Below are positions 42,955-50,922 of a stretch of DNA of 64,000 nucleotides, in pieces. The position numbers and the translations under genes were made by a program. How positions within the stretch are numbered: the first letter of the stretch is position 1; the number at the start of each line of letters is the position of its first letter. The notes beneath the pieces are model-generated. The model saw nothing but the letters and a program-made list of their open reading frames with translations. It did no database searches and was not told the DNA's origin. The DNA comes from Bradyrhizobium sp. Ash2021 (GTDB lineage: Bacteria > Pseudomonadota > Alphaproteobacteria > Rhizobiales > Xanthobacteraceae): the NCBI RefSeq assembly GCF_031202265.1, contig NZ_CP100604.1:1966501-2030500 (forward strand). The letters are read 5' to 3'.

Positions 42955-42975
42955 GGTTAACGCCGTCCGTTAACC
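42955..42975. promoter_or_regulatory. paired GTTAAC motifs after the GH26 gene
   Basis: GGTTAAC (42955-42961) and GTTAACC (42969-42975) form an inverted pair with 7 bases between. The same motif is clustered at 39745-39799 in front of the rightward arm. It lies in the 225-bp gap before the GT2 gene and could be part of an operator for the second half of the arm. Confidence 0.4.
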
Positions 42976-43046
42976 GTCGCAAGAAATCGGCGCGGCAAGG
43001 CGCGCTGCCGGACCGGATATTGCAACAATGCCCTTGTAACGTTTGG

Positions 43047-43125
43047 GTTCCGAGAGCTTCCCGGAACGAACCATCGTGCCGGAACGACGATGTCCCGATA
43101 TCGCGGAGCGATCCCGTTTCGGGAC
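43047..43125 (+). promoter_or_regulatory. structured leader of the GT2-wzy unit (three stem-loops)
   Basis: Three inverted repeats follow each other: GTTCCG/CGGAAC (43047-43067), CATCGT/ACGATG (43072-43092) and GTCCCGA/TCGGGAC (43092-43125). Within the last, TCCCG-TTT-CGGGA (43112-43124) offers a competing shorter hairpin that uses the same right arm. The leader ends 28 bases before the GT2 ATG. Alternative pairing of this kind is seen in attenuators, but no known riboswitch class is recognised. Confidence 0.45.
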
Positions 43126-43153
43126 GATGACAGACAGCCGCCGAGAATTCGCC

Positions 43154-44179
43154 ATGAGCCAGATTTCGACCGGATTGCCCGAAGACGTTGACACCACGCC
43201 GGATGCGTCGCGCGCATGGGTGGCGATCTCGCCGGCGCTCGATCCTTCGATCGAGATCGTGGTCTGCATTCCAAGTTTCCGTCGGCCGCAGCACCTGCGG
43301 CAGACCCTGGAGTCGCTTGCCGGGCAATGCACCGGCCGCCGCTTTGCGGTCGTCATCGTCGAGAACGACGCGCTGCGGACCGAGAGCGTTCCGGTTGCGG
43401 CGGAATTCCTGGCGTCGGGCAAATTTCCGGGGCTCTGCGTCGTTGAGCCGCGCCAGGGCAATTGTCATGCGATCAACGCCGCGTTCGAGACCGCGCTGGC
43501 GACGTTCCCCGCGGCGACCGATTTTCTGATGATCGACGATGATGAAATCGCCTCACCGGACTGGCTCGAGCTAATGGTGTCAGCAGCGGAGACGACGGGC
43601 GCCGACGTGGTGGGCGGGCCGGTATTGCCGAATTTCGATGACGCGCTGAAGCGCGGGCTGCGCCGTCATCCGGCCTTTGCGCCGGCCTACGACAGCTCGG
43701 GCCCGGTGCCGGTGATCTATGGCTGCGGCAACTGCCTGATCCGGCGGCCGGTGTTCGCGCGCGTGGGCGCACCCGCCTTCGATCTGCGCTTCAATTTCCT
43801 CGGCGGCGGCGACACCGATTTCTTCTACCGTTGCCGGCGCCTCGGCATGGGATTTCACTGGGTGTCAGAGGCCACCATCAATGAGACCGTGCCACAGAGC
43901 CGGACCAGCCTGAGCTGGCTGATCACGCGCGGCCTGCGGATCGGTGCGATTAATTATCACGTCCAGCGCAAGGCGACGCCGACGGCCTGGTCGCGGATCA
44001 GGCTTGGTCTCAAATTGTTCGCGGCGCTGCCGCTGTCGCTGACCTACGCGGTGCGGGCGTTTCTGGCCGAACGCAAGCCGAGCATCGCCATGCACCCGAT
44101 GACGGTGGCCGTCGGCGGCGCGCTGGCCGCGATCGGCATCGAGCCGCAGCCTTACAAAGCCTCGAAGATCGTCTCGTGA
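43154..44179 (+). CDS. family 2 glycosyltransferase
   Basis: A 341-residue protein from ATG 43154 (ATG 43127 is possible). The GT-A fold begins IEIVVCIPSFRRPQHLRQTL, the acidic metal motif is MIDDDEIASPDW, and the acceptor-side segment is FNFLGGGDTDFFYRCRRLGM, holding an ED-like Asp pair. The C-terminal third is basic with hydrophobic stretches, suggesting membrane contact. It adds a sugar to the growing repeat unit; donor unknown. Its stop overlaps the next gene's GTG start by 4 bases. Confidence 0.9.
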   Translation: MSQISTGLPEDVDTTPDASRAWVAISPALDPSIEIVVCIPSFRRPQHLRQTLESLAGQCTGRRFAVVIVENDALRTESVPVAAEFLASGKFPGLCVVEPRQGNCHAINAAFETALATFPAATDFLMIDDDEIASPDWLELMVSAAETTGADVVGGPVLPNFDDALKRGLRRHPAFAPAYDSSGPVPVIYGCGNCLIRRPVFARVGAPAFDLRFNFLGGGDTDFFYRCRRLGMGFHWVSEATINETVPQSRTSLSWLITRGLRIGAINYHVQRKATPTAWSRIRLGLKLFAALPLSLTYAVRAFLAERKPSIAMHPMTVAVGGALAAIGIEPQPYKASKIVS

Positions 44180-45489
44180 GCCAGTTCGTCACCACCTCGC
44201 AAGTCCACGCCGTCGTCGGCGAGATCCGGCGCCAGCAGGTGATGGACATCGTTCGCGGCGCCGTGTTCGTCGGCGCTTTGCTGCTGGCGTGGGTGACGCT
44301 GCGGCCGTTCGAAGACCTCTCCACCATGCAGATCGGCGACGTCACGACCGGCAACGAGGTGATGACCTATGCGGCATTCGGCGGCCTCGCGGTGCTGGCC
44401 GTCGCACTCGCCATGCACGACAACATCCAGGGGCTCAAGACGCTGTTGTCGCCGGCGTTCGTGCTGTTTACCGGCTGGTTGTGCCTGACGGTCGTGCTGT
44501 CGTTCGACCCGAGCACGTCGATCCGGCGCTTCACTTTGTCGGCCTGCGTCGTCGCGGTCGCGGCGGCGCTGCCGCTGCTGGCGAAATCGCAAACTGAAAT
44601 GATGCGCTGGTTCAGTACCGCCACGCTGGCCTTGCTGGCGATCTGCTATCTCGGAATATTGCTGGCGCCGCATCTTTCGATCCATCAGGCGACCGATCTG
44701 CAGGAGCCGCAGCTCGCGGGAAACTGGCGCGGGTCGTTCGGCCACAAGAACATGGCGGCCGCCATGATGGCGATGCTGCTTTTCCTCGGCATCTACCTCA
44801 TCCGGGCCGGCGGGTGGATTGCCGGGGTTGCGGTGGTCGGCCTGTCGTCGCTGTTTCTGTTCTATTCCGCCGGCAAGAGCTCGTTCAGCCTGTGCTTTGC
44901 GGTGCTGCTGTTGACATCGCTGACCTCGGTGGTTCGTTCATTCTGGCCGCGTGCCGTGATGCTGTTGACGCCGCTGCTGCTGTTAAACCTGCTCAGCGTC
45001 GGAACGGTGATGAGCGAAAGCCTCGCCGAAATTGCAAAATTGTTGCCGCTGGATTCGAGTTTCACCGGCCGCCTCGACATCTGGACCTTTGCCGTGCAAT
45101 CGCTGCAGGGACGGCTGGCGACCGGTTACGGCTTCGCGTCGTTCTGGGGCAGCAGCGCCATCCAGAACCTGCCGGAAGGCAAGGAATGGGCGGCCTACGC
45201 CTCGCACAGCCATAACGGCTATCTCGACAGCACGCTCGGCATGGGTCTGCCCGGCCTGCTGCTTTTGATGGCGGCGATCGTCGTCAAGCCGCTGCGCGAT
45301 TTTCAGGGCACGGACGAGGGAGGCAACAACGGTCCGCTGGCGATGGTGTTTCTGCGGATCTGGCTGTTCGGGCTTTATTTGTCGTCGATGGAGAGCTTCT
45401 TCCTCGACCGCGCCGATCCGCTGTGGTTCACGTTCCTGGTCGCGATGTTCGGCCTGCACTATCTGGCGCGGTTTCGCGCGCGGGCGTGA
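44176..45489 (+). CDS. O-antigen ligase/polymerase-family membrane protein (Wzy/WaaL-like)
   Basis: A 437-residue membrane protein with about 11-12 helices. The large periplasmic loop between later helices contains SSFTGRLDIWTFAVQSLQGR and ASHSHNGYLDSTLGMGLPG, the two conserved parts (GR..W and H..Y/N..L) of the Wzy_C/O-antigen ligase family. GKSSFSLCFAV also fits. In this locus with a flippase and a Wzz-like protein it is most likely the polymerase of the repeat unit. The start is GTG 44176 in a GTGA overlap. It is the last gene of the arm before the inserted IS element. Confidence 0.88.
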   Translation: MSQFVTTSQVHAVVGEIRRQQVMDIVRGAVFVGALLLAWVTLRPFEDLSTMQIGDVTTGNEVMTYAAFGGLAVLAVALAMHDNIQGLKTLLSPAFVLFTGWLCLTVVLSFDPSTSIRRFTLSACVVAVAAALPLLAKSQTEMMRWFSTATLALLAICYLGILLAPHLSIHQATDLQEPQLAGNWRGSFGHKNMAAAMMAMLLFLGIYLIRAGGWIAGVAVVGLSSLFLFYSAGKSSFSLCFAVLLLTSLTSVVRSFWPRAVMLLTPLLLLNLLSVGTVMSESLAEIAKLLPLDSSFTGRLDIWTFAVQSLQGRLATGYGFASFWGSSAIQNLPEGKEWAAYASHSHNGYLDSTLGMGLPGLLLLMAAIVVKPLRDFQGTDEGGNNGPLAMVFLRIWLFGLYLSSMESFFLDRADPLWFTFLVAMFGLHYLARFRARA

Positions 45490-45595
45490 CGTTCATTCGT
45501 TCGACGGCATCACCGATAACCTTTTCACAACTGAATCTTGGTGTAAAGTATGAGCACTTAGAGATACAATCTAAAATTGATATTTGGGGGCTACA

Positions 45596-45766
45596 GTGAG
45601 CGATTTGGACAGGCGAATCGAAGTGGCAGTAGCGTCGGAAGTAGAAAAGCAACTCAATCGAGAGCGCACAATCTTAAAGGATGCAGGAGCAATCGCGCTC
45701 AAGATCATAGCGGGATCGTTCGTGCTGCTGTTCGCCATTTTCACCGTCTTTGGGTTGACGACGTGA
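45596..45766 (+). CDS. small membrane protein, cut by the IS3 insertion
   Basis: A 56-residue frame from GTG 45596, six bases after GGGGG. It has a charged helix (SDLDRRIEVAVASEVEKQLN) and one membrane helix (IALKIIAGSFVLLFAIFTVF), and then stops at a TGA that is the first three bases of the IS element. The original C-terminus is therefore lost or replaced. The upstream 100 bp are AT-richer than the locus, which suggests that this gene came from elsewhere. Function unknown; the layout (coiled charged part plus single TM) is common in small phage- or plasmid-borne proteins. Confidence 0.5.
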   Translation: MSDLDRRIEVAVASEVEKQLNRERTILKDAGAIALKIIAGSFVLLFAIFTVFGLTT

Positions 45767-45790
45767 GCTGCACCCGGTTCCGAGGACACC
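45764..45790 (+). repeat. IS3 left terminal inverted repeat
   Basis: TGAGCTGCACCCGGTTC followed by CGAGGACACC; it pairs with 46981-47007 over 27 bases with a few mismatches in the middle. It supplies the TGA stop of the small membrane ORF at 45596. Confidence 0.9.
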
Positions 45791-45823
45791 GAGTTAGGTG
45801 TTTTATGGAGCAGGAGGTGTGTC

Positions 45824-46114
45824 ATGGAGAGACGGCAGTTTACGCGAGAGTTCAAGCTTGAGGCTGTACGCCTGATCAAGGAGCGCGGCGTGTCGTATGC
45901 GCAGGCGTCAGCAGACCTTGGCGTTCATCCAACGCAGTTGCGCAATTGGGTGAAGCAGCTGGCGGACGATCCGCAGCATGCATTCCCCGGCCAGGGCCAG
46001 ATGAAGCCGGAGCAGTTGGAGATCGCGCAGCTCAAGCGCGAGGTCGCCAAGCTGAGAGCCGAACGGGACATCCTAAAAAAAGCCGCGGCCTACTTCGCGA
46101 AGGAATCAACATGA
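45824..46114 (+). CDS. IS3-family transposase OrfA
   Basis: A 96-residue protein. The N-terminal HTH reads FTREFKLEAVRLIKERGVSY and LGVHPTQLRNWVKQLAD, and a leucine-zipper segment follows (EIAQLKREVAKLRAERDIL). It binds the terminal repeats and dimerises. Its end overlaps orfB; an AAAAAAG run at 46076-46082 allows -1 frameshifting to make the OrfAB transposase. Confidence 0.93.
   Translation: MERRQFTREFKLEAVRLIKERGVSYAQASADLGVHPTQLRNWVKQLADDPQHAFPGQGQMKPEQLEIAQLKREVAKLRAERDILKKAAAYFAKEST
46076..46082 (+). other. -1 ribosomal frameshift site of the IS3 element
   Basis: AAAAAAG lies inside a run of seven A bases (46075-46081), 33 bases before the orfA stop. The orfB frame is -1 relative to orfA, so slippage here gives the OrfAB fusion, as in most IS3 elements. 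Confidence 0.7.
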
Positions 46115-46977
46115 AGTTCGCCTTCATCGCGAAGCACCGGGGGATCTGGCCGGCGGAATGGTTGTGCGGGGCGCTCGGTGTCTCGCGGGGTGGGTTCTAT
46201 GCCTGGCTGACACGGCCGCGCAGCCAACGCAGCCGGAGCGATGAGGAGTTGGGCGCGAAGGTTCGCGCCAGTTTCCTCGCCAGCGATCGAACCTATGGCG
46301 CGAGGCGAGTGTGGCACGACATGTTGGCGGAAGGCGGGTTGTGTGGACTGCATCGGATCGAGCGTTTGATGCGGCTACAGGCTCTCAAAGCCCGTCCACG
46401 ACGGCGGCGACTGCCGCCCGATCTGGGTGAGCGGCAGGTCGCCGCCGTCGCTCCCAACGTGCTCGACCGCAGCTTCGATGCGTCCGCTCCCAACCGCAAA
46501 TGGATCGCTGACTTCACGTACGTGTGGACAGCGGAGGGTTGGCTCTATGTTGCCGCTGTCGTCGATCTCTTCTCCCGCCGTGTGGTTGGTTGGTCGATGA
46601 ACGCAGCGATGACGGCCCAGCTCGTCACTGACGCCCTGGTGATGGCGATCTGGCGACGGGGCAAACCGGACGCGCTCTTGCATCATTCCGATCGCGGCAG
46701 CCAATACACCAGCGAACAGTTCCAGCGGCTGATGGCCGATCACGGCGTCGTCTGCTCGATGAGCCGGTCAGGCAACGTCTGGGATAACGCGGCGATGGAG
46801 AGCTTCTTCTCGTCATTGAAGACCGAGCGGACTACGCGCAGAGTGTACCGAACGAGGGATGACGCCAAGGCTGACGTCTTCGATTATATTGAGCGCTTCT
46901 ACAATCCGAAACGCCGGCACTCGACGATCGGATATTTGAGCCCTATGGAGTTCGAGCAGCAGGCTGGATTAGCTTAA
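46111..46977 (+). CDS. IS3-family transposase OrfB (DDE integrase)
   Basis: A 288-residue catalytic part from ATG 46111, which overlaps the orfA TGA. The DDE residues are Asp134 (NRKWIADFTYVWT), Asp194 (LLHHSDRGSQYTS) and Glu230 (NAAMESFFSSLK), with 35 residues between the second Asp and the Glu, as is standard in IS3. The HTH_21 region YGARRVWHDMLAEGG precedes the core. It is complete, so the element should be transposition-competent. Confidence 0.95.
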   Translation: MKFAFIAKHRGIWPAEWLCGALGVSRGGFYAWLTRPRSQRSRSDEELGAKVRASFLASDRTYGARRVWHDMLAEGGLCGLHRIERLMRLQALKARPRRRRLPPDLGERQVAAVAPNVLDRSFDASAPNRKWIADFTYVWTAEGWLYVAAVVDLFSRRVVGWSMNAAMTAQLVTDALVMAIWRRGKPDALLHHSDRGSQYTSEQFQRLMADHGVVCSMSRSGNVWDNAAMESFFSSLKTERTTRRVYRTRDDAKADVFDYIERFYNPKRRHSTIGYLSPMEFEQQAGLA

Positions 46978-46980
46978 GCA

Positions 46981-47007
46981 GGTGTCAACAGAACCGGGTG
47001 CAGCTCA
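46981..47007 (-). repeat. IS3 right terminal inverted repeat
   Basis: GGTGTCAACAGAACCGGG then TGCAGCTCA, ending the IS. It matches the left end at 45764 in reverse complement, except in a short central stretch. Confidence 0.9.
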
Positions 47008-47084
47008 GGATTCGCATTTTCCAGCGCTCGGCCGTTGACCAGTAGTGTAGCAGAGTAGCACAGTTACTCTGTTTGAGGGAGTTC

Positions 47085-48221
47085 TTAAGTTGTCTTTACA
47101 CTTATCGCCTTCGCCGCGTCCTGCCACCATCCGTCGAAATCGAACGGCGCCTGTGTCGACGGTGTTTTGAGCGCCGCAATGATCCGGTCGGCATAGGCGT
47201 CGTCATCCGAGCCGCGCGGGACCAGCACGATGGCGCCGCGGTCGATCAATTGCTTGAAACGCCGGTGATGGTCGAATTCGTCGGGCCAAGCAGGGCCGGT
47301 CACGATCAGCGGCCGGCCGGATGGCACGCAGGTGAGGACGCTGGAGCGCCGGGCCGTGAGGCCTTCATCGAGCGGATAGCAGAAAGCGTCGACCTCATTG
47401 AACAGGCCGAACACCTCCTGGTCGGAGGCGACGAAGCCGCTGACGATCACGTCGTCGGCGATGCCGAGCTCGGCGGCGCGGGCGCGAAAGTCCTCCTCGA
47501 CATTGTCGACGCCGCGGATGAACGAGCCGATATAGACGATCAGCGGCTCGAGCCCGCGCGCCTTCAATATCGCGCCGATATGGAGCAACGCATTGGGTTG
47601 CTTGGCCGGATAAATGGATCCGAAATGACCGATCACCAGCCGGCCCGCTTTCCGGGCGGCGGCGAGGCGCCGGCGCAATTCCGAATCTGCTGTTTCCTTG
47701 GGCGCTTCGATGTTCGGCGGCAGCGGCGCCAGCACGCTTTTGCCGGCGGTCCAGCCCACCAGGGGATCGTCGGCGAGCTCACGCCGCACCAGCGGTGAAA
47801 ACATGATGATGCTGTCGGCCAACAACAGCGCCGGAATGTAGGTGAGCCGGCGCAGCCAGTGCAGGCCGCCCCATTCGTGCTGAATCAGGACAATTTTGCG
47901 CCGTCGCAGCTTCGCCATCGCGAGCGCCAGCAGCGGGGCCAGGATCACGCGCTTCCAGGCCACGATGGGAAAGTTGCAGACCACGCTCTGTGCCGAGCCG
48001 ACGGCGCGCCAGCTCTCACCGAAGGTGCCTTCGGTACGCGTCAGAGTTAACGTCGTGCTGCTGCCGGGATCGCGCTTTTCGGTCCGCTCTTGCAGCAAGC
48101 GCGTAAAATGCCCGACGCCGCACTGCATCTGCGGTCCCGCGCCAAGAAACAGCGCCCGATATCGGGGGTCTGAGGTCATCGTAGCGCTGCGAAGTTTCCC
48201 AAAAACATCTCCGTTAGCCAT
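47085..48221 (-). CDS. group 1 glycosyltransferase (GT4-like)
   Basis: About 378 residues from ATG 48221; ATG 48179 (MTSDPRYRALFLGAG) is as likely because the recognisable part starts there. The N-terminal half has CGVGHFTRLLQE, as in many GT4 enzymes; the C-terminal half has GRLVIGHFGSIYPAKQPNAL and VDAFCYPLDEGLTARRSSVL, the nucleotide-sugar site with a Glu rather than the usual EGFG. It faces left and ends 78 bases from the IS element, so the IS lies between it and the rightward arm. It likely adds a sugar to the same polysaccharide. Confidence 0.85.
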   Translation of the reverse strand: MANGDVFGKLRSATMTSDPRYRALFLGAGPQMQCGVGHFTRLLQERTEKRDPGSSTTLTLTRTEGTFGESWRAVGSAQSVVCNFPIVAWKRVILAPLLALAMAKLRRRKIVLIQHEWGGLHWLRRLTYIPALLLADSIIMFSPLVRRELADDPLVGWTAGKSVLAPLPPNIEAPKETADSELRRRLAAARKAGRLVIGHFGSIYPAKQPNALLHIGAILKARGLEPLIVYIGSFIRGVDNVEEDFRARAAELGIADDVIVSGFVASDQEVFGLFNEVDAFCYPLDEGLTARRSSVLTCVPSGRPLIVTGPAWPDEFDHHRRFKQLIDRGAIVLVPRGSDDDAYADRIIAALKTPSTQAPFDFDGWWQDAAKAISVKTT

Positions 48222-48421
48222 ACAGCGCAGACATTAGCTTCCGGTAAGCGGCCGCAAGCCCTCGGCGGCACCGTTCTTGCCAATCTGATCGCAGGGATTG
48301 CCCGGCCGTCTCATTACGGGACATCGGGCGGCCAAAGGTTCGGCGGCGACCCCAGGATTTCGGGACAACCGGAATCGCGGTCACCGCGGCAATGGAACAG
48401 GAAGTCAACAGGAGCGCGACA

Positions 48422-49360
48422 ATGACGACCAGCAAGATCTTCAACAAATGGGACCAGACGCATTCCGAATTGTGGAGCCATCAGCCGATCCGGCTCGAGC
48501 ACGAAATGCACAAGTCGCCGGCGTTCTCGATGGACGATCTCGCCAAGTTGATCAAAGGCTATCCGCGCGAACATTATAGCCTGGTGCAGACCGGCGCCCG
48601 CGGCTCCAGCAAGTTGTGGCGCGAGGGTGATATCGGCAATCTCTCGGGGCGCGAAGTCATCGATGCGATTTCCCGCGGCGGGCTCTGGCTCAACATGCGC
48701 GATGTCGGCGCGGTCGACAGCCGCTACCGCAAGCTGGTCGACAAGATGTTCGAGGAAATCGTCGCCAAGGTGCCTGGCTTCCAGATGCCGAAGGGCCATC
48801 AGGAAAGCATCTTGATCTCGTCACCCGACGCGCAAGTCTATTACCATGCCGACCTGCCGGGACAGAGCCTGGTGCAGATCGCCGGCCGCAAGCGCGTCTA
48901 TGTCTATCCCAACACCGCGCCGTTCATCACACCGCAACATCTCGAAGACATTGCGCTGTTCAATGTCGAAGTCGATCTGCCCTACAAGGAATGGTACGAC
49001 GATCATGCCAAGGTGCTCGACATCGGTCCCGGCCAGATGCTGGGCTGGCAGATGAACGCGCCGCATCGGGTCGAGAACCTCGACACCTTCAGCGTCTCGA
49101 TGACCATCTCCTACACCAACGAGGAGATCCGGCGGAACGAGATCGTCAACCTCGCCAACGGCATGCTGCGCCATCGCTTCGGCTACACGCCGAAGACGCG
49201 CAATCTGCGCGGTCCGTCGTTCTTCGCCAAGGCGGTGATGCAGAAGCTGTTGCGCGACGGCAAATGGGTCAAGCGCGAGCGCAGCGTACGCCGCCCGATC
49301 GACTTCCGCCTCGATGCCGCCCAGCCCGGCAAGATCGTCGACCTGCCGAAGGCGGCGTGA
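48422..49360 (+). CDS. JmjC/cupin_8-like protein in the polysaccharide locus
   Basis: A 312-residue soluble protein from ATG 48422 after AGGAG. The double-stranded beta-helix core carries a likely iron triad, His142 and Asp144 (VYYHADLPGQSLVQIAGRKR) and His215 (MNAPHRVENLDTFSVSM), in the spacing of JmjC oxygenases. The C-terminal third is basic. Members of this group found beside glycan genes may hydroxylate or bind, but no target is known. It is followed after 16 bases by an acetyltransferase gene, probably in the same operon. Confidence 0.75.
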   Translation: MTTSKIFNKWDQTHSELWSHQPIRLEHEMHKSPAFSMDDLAKLIKGYPREHYSLVQTGARGSSKLWREGDIGNLSGREVIDAISRGGLWLNMRDVGAVDSRYRKLVDKMFEEIVAKVPGFQMPKGHQESILISSPDAQVYYHADLPGQSLVQIAGRKRVYVYPNTAPFITPQHLEDIALFNVEVDLPYKEWYDDHAKVLDIGPGQMLGWQMNAPHRVENLDTFSVSMTISYTNEEIRRNEIVNLANGMLRHRFGYTPKTRNLRGPSFFAKAVMQKLLRDGKWVKRERSVRRPIDFRLDAAQPGKIVDLPKAA

Positions 49361-49376
49361 GCGGATTGTCCCGACG

Positions 49377-50561
49377 ATGACGGTGCTGGCGGAACATTTG
49401 GTAGAGCTGGACGCGCGGCCGAAGACCCGCGCGGGTAGCTTCCGCGTCGAACTGGTCCGTGACTGGAAACAAGCCACGGCGCGCTGGAACGACATCAACC
49501 CGTCGACGCCGTTCCAGCATCCGCAATGGTACGAGGCGTGGTATGGCGCCTTTGCCGGTGCCGATGGTGTCGAGCCGTTGATTGCCGTCGTCACCGATGC
49601 CGCGAGCGGCGAGCAGGCGGCGTTGCTGCCGCTGATCCGCCGCCGGCACAAGGGCATGCGGATCATCGAATTCGCCGATCTCGATCTCACCGATTACAAC
49701 GCCCCGATCCTGGGCAATGCGGCACCGCGCGACGCCCACGCCGCACGCGCGCTGTGGCGGGATTTACGGGCGGCCTTACGTAAAATGCCCGGCGCCGATC
49801 TGATCCGTCTCCGCAAGGTCCCGGCCGATCTCGGCGGCCGGCCCAATCCGCTGGCGCTGCTCGCGGACGCTGGTCCGTGTGCGGCCAACGGCAATGTCGT
49901 CACCACCGGCGACGACTACGACGGCTGGCGCTACACGCTGGAGAAAACCGTGCGCAAGGAGCTGGAGCGGAGCTGGCGCGTGTTCACGCGCGACCCGGCC
50001 GCAGGCTTCAGCTTCGTCACCGATCATCATGAGGCGTTGCGAATTCTCTCGACGACCGAAGTCCAGCAGGGCACGCGGATGCAAAGCCTCGGCCTCAACT
50101 TCATCCTCAACGACGAAGCCTGTGCCGCGTTCTACCGCAATCTGGTCCGCGACGGCGTCGGCAGCGGTTACGCCCTGGTATCGGCGCTCACGGTCGGCGA
50201 CGAAGTCGTGGCGACGCTGCTCGGCATCCGCAGCGGTTCGCGTTACGTCATGGTCCGCATCAGCAATGCCGGCGACAAATGGTCGAATTGTTCGCCGGGC
50301 CGGCTGATCATCGAGCGGACGATGGCAGCGCTGCACCAGGACGGCGTTCGGGAATTCGACTTCTCGACCGGCAATTATGCGTACAAGCGCCGCTTCGGCG
50401 TCACGCGGTTGCCGCTGGTCGATGTCAGCGCGGCCTTGAGCTGGCGCGGATTGCCTCATGCGTTGCGCTATCGCACCGCGCGCGAACTGCGCAGATATCC
50501 GCGGCTCACCGCCTTTTTGAAACGCGCGCTTGGCAAACCGGCGTCGCGCGAAGAGAACTGA
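49377..50561 (+). CDS. GNAT/FemAB-type acetyltransferase (BcsL/CelD family)
   Basis: A 394-residue protein from ATG 49377. Two GNAT-like halves are visible: N-terminal WNDINPSTPFQHPQWYEAWY, typical of BcsL/CelD proteins, and C-terminal GVREFDFSTGNYAYKRRFGV, the acetyl-CoA side. Such proteins are found with cellulose and capsule genes and probably acetylate a sugar or lipid carrier. It follows the JmjC-like gene closely. No membrane segment is seen. Confidence 0.85.
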   Translation: MTVLAEHLVELDARPKTRAGSFRVELVRDWKQATARWNDINPSTPFQHPQWYEAWYGAFAGADGVEPLIAVVTDAASGEQAALLPLIRRRHKGMRIIEFADLDLTDYNAPILGNAAPRDAHAARALWRDLRAALRKMPGADLIRLRKVPADLGGRPNPLALLADAGPCAANGNVVTTGDDYDGWRYTLEKTVRKELERSWRVFTRDPAAGFSFVTDHHEALRILSTTEVQQGTRMQSLGLNFILNDEACAAFYRNLVRDGVGSGYALVSALTVGDEVVATLLGIRSGSRYVMVRISNAGDKWSNCSPGRLIIERTMAALHQDGVREFDFSTGNYAYKRRFGVTRLPLVDVSAALSWRGLPHALRYRTARELRRYPRLTAFLKRALGKPASREEN

Positions 50562-50727
50562 CGTCCGTTGCAAAAGAGTCACGGTCGTGCAGATCTGCCA
50601 CACTCAGCAGGATTGTGCGGTCGTTCTTCCTGTGTTCGCAAGAGTTCATGATTGTGGCAACCGCGGAGGCGTAAGCTGCTGTCCGGGTCAAGGGCGATAG
50701 GTGAGTGCTTCCGTGGGGAGAACCGAC

Positions 50728-50922
50728 ATGCCAGCCTATATTCACCATCACGAAGACGCCGAGCCAGCCTTCATTATTTGTCCGATCTGCGTCGGTCTTC
50801 CGATGTACGTCAAGGACGTCGAACCGCATTGGAGCATGGCGAAGATCGACTTCACCTATGAATGCTCCGACTGCGGCATGGAAATCAGGCAGACGGTGAC
50901 CAAGCCGGAGCTGCAGCACTAA
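50728..50922 (+). CDS. small zinc-ribbon protein
   Basis: A 64-residue protein. ATG 50728 follows GGGGAGA (50714-50720); a GTG at 50701 is less likely. It has two CxxC knuckles, CPIC near residue 19 and CSDC near 46, separated by about 25 residues, which make a zinc ribbon. Many Bradyrhizobium genomes carry such small proteins of unknown role. Its stop overlaps the end of the convergent DUF5996 gene by 4 bases. Confidence 0.72.
   Translation: MPAYIHHHEDAEPAFIICPICVGLPMYVKDVEPHWSMAKIDFTYECSDCGMEIRQTVTKPELQH

Larger units (their letters stand above)
45764..47007 (+). mobile_element. complete IS3-family insertion sequence (1244 bp)
   Basis: The ends are 27-bp imperfect inverted repeats: left TGAGCTGCACCCGGTTC... 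(45764-45790) and right ...GAACCGGGTGCAGCTCA (46981-47007), with TG/CA tips as in IS3. Inside are orfA and orfB in a -1 arrangement with an A7G slippery run. No direct target duplication is seen: the left flank ends ACG and the right flank begins GGA. Both ORFs are intact, so the element may still be active. Confidence 0.93.
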
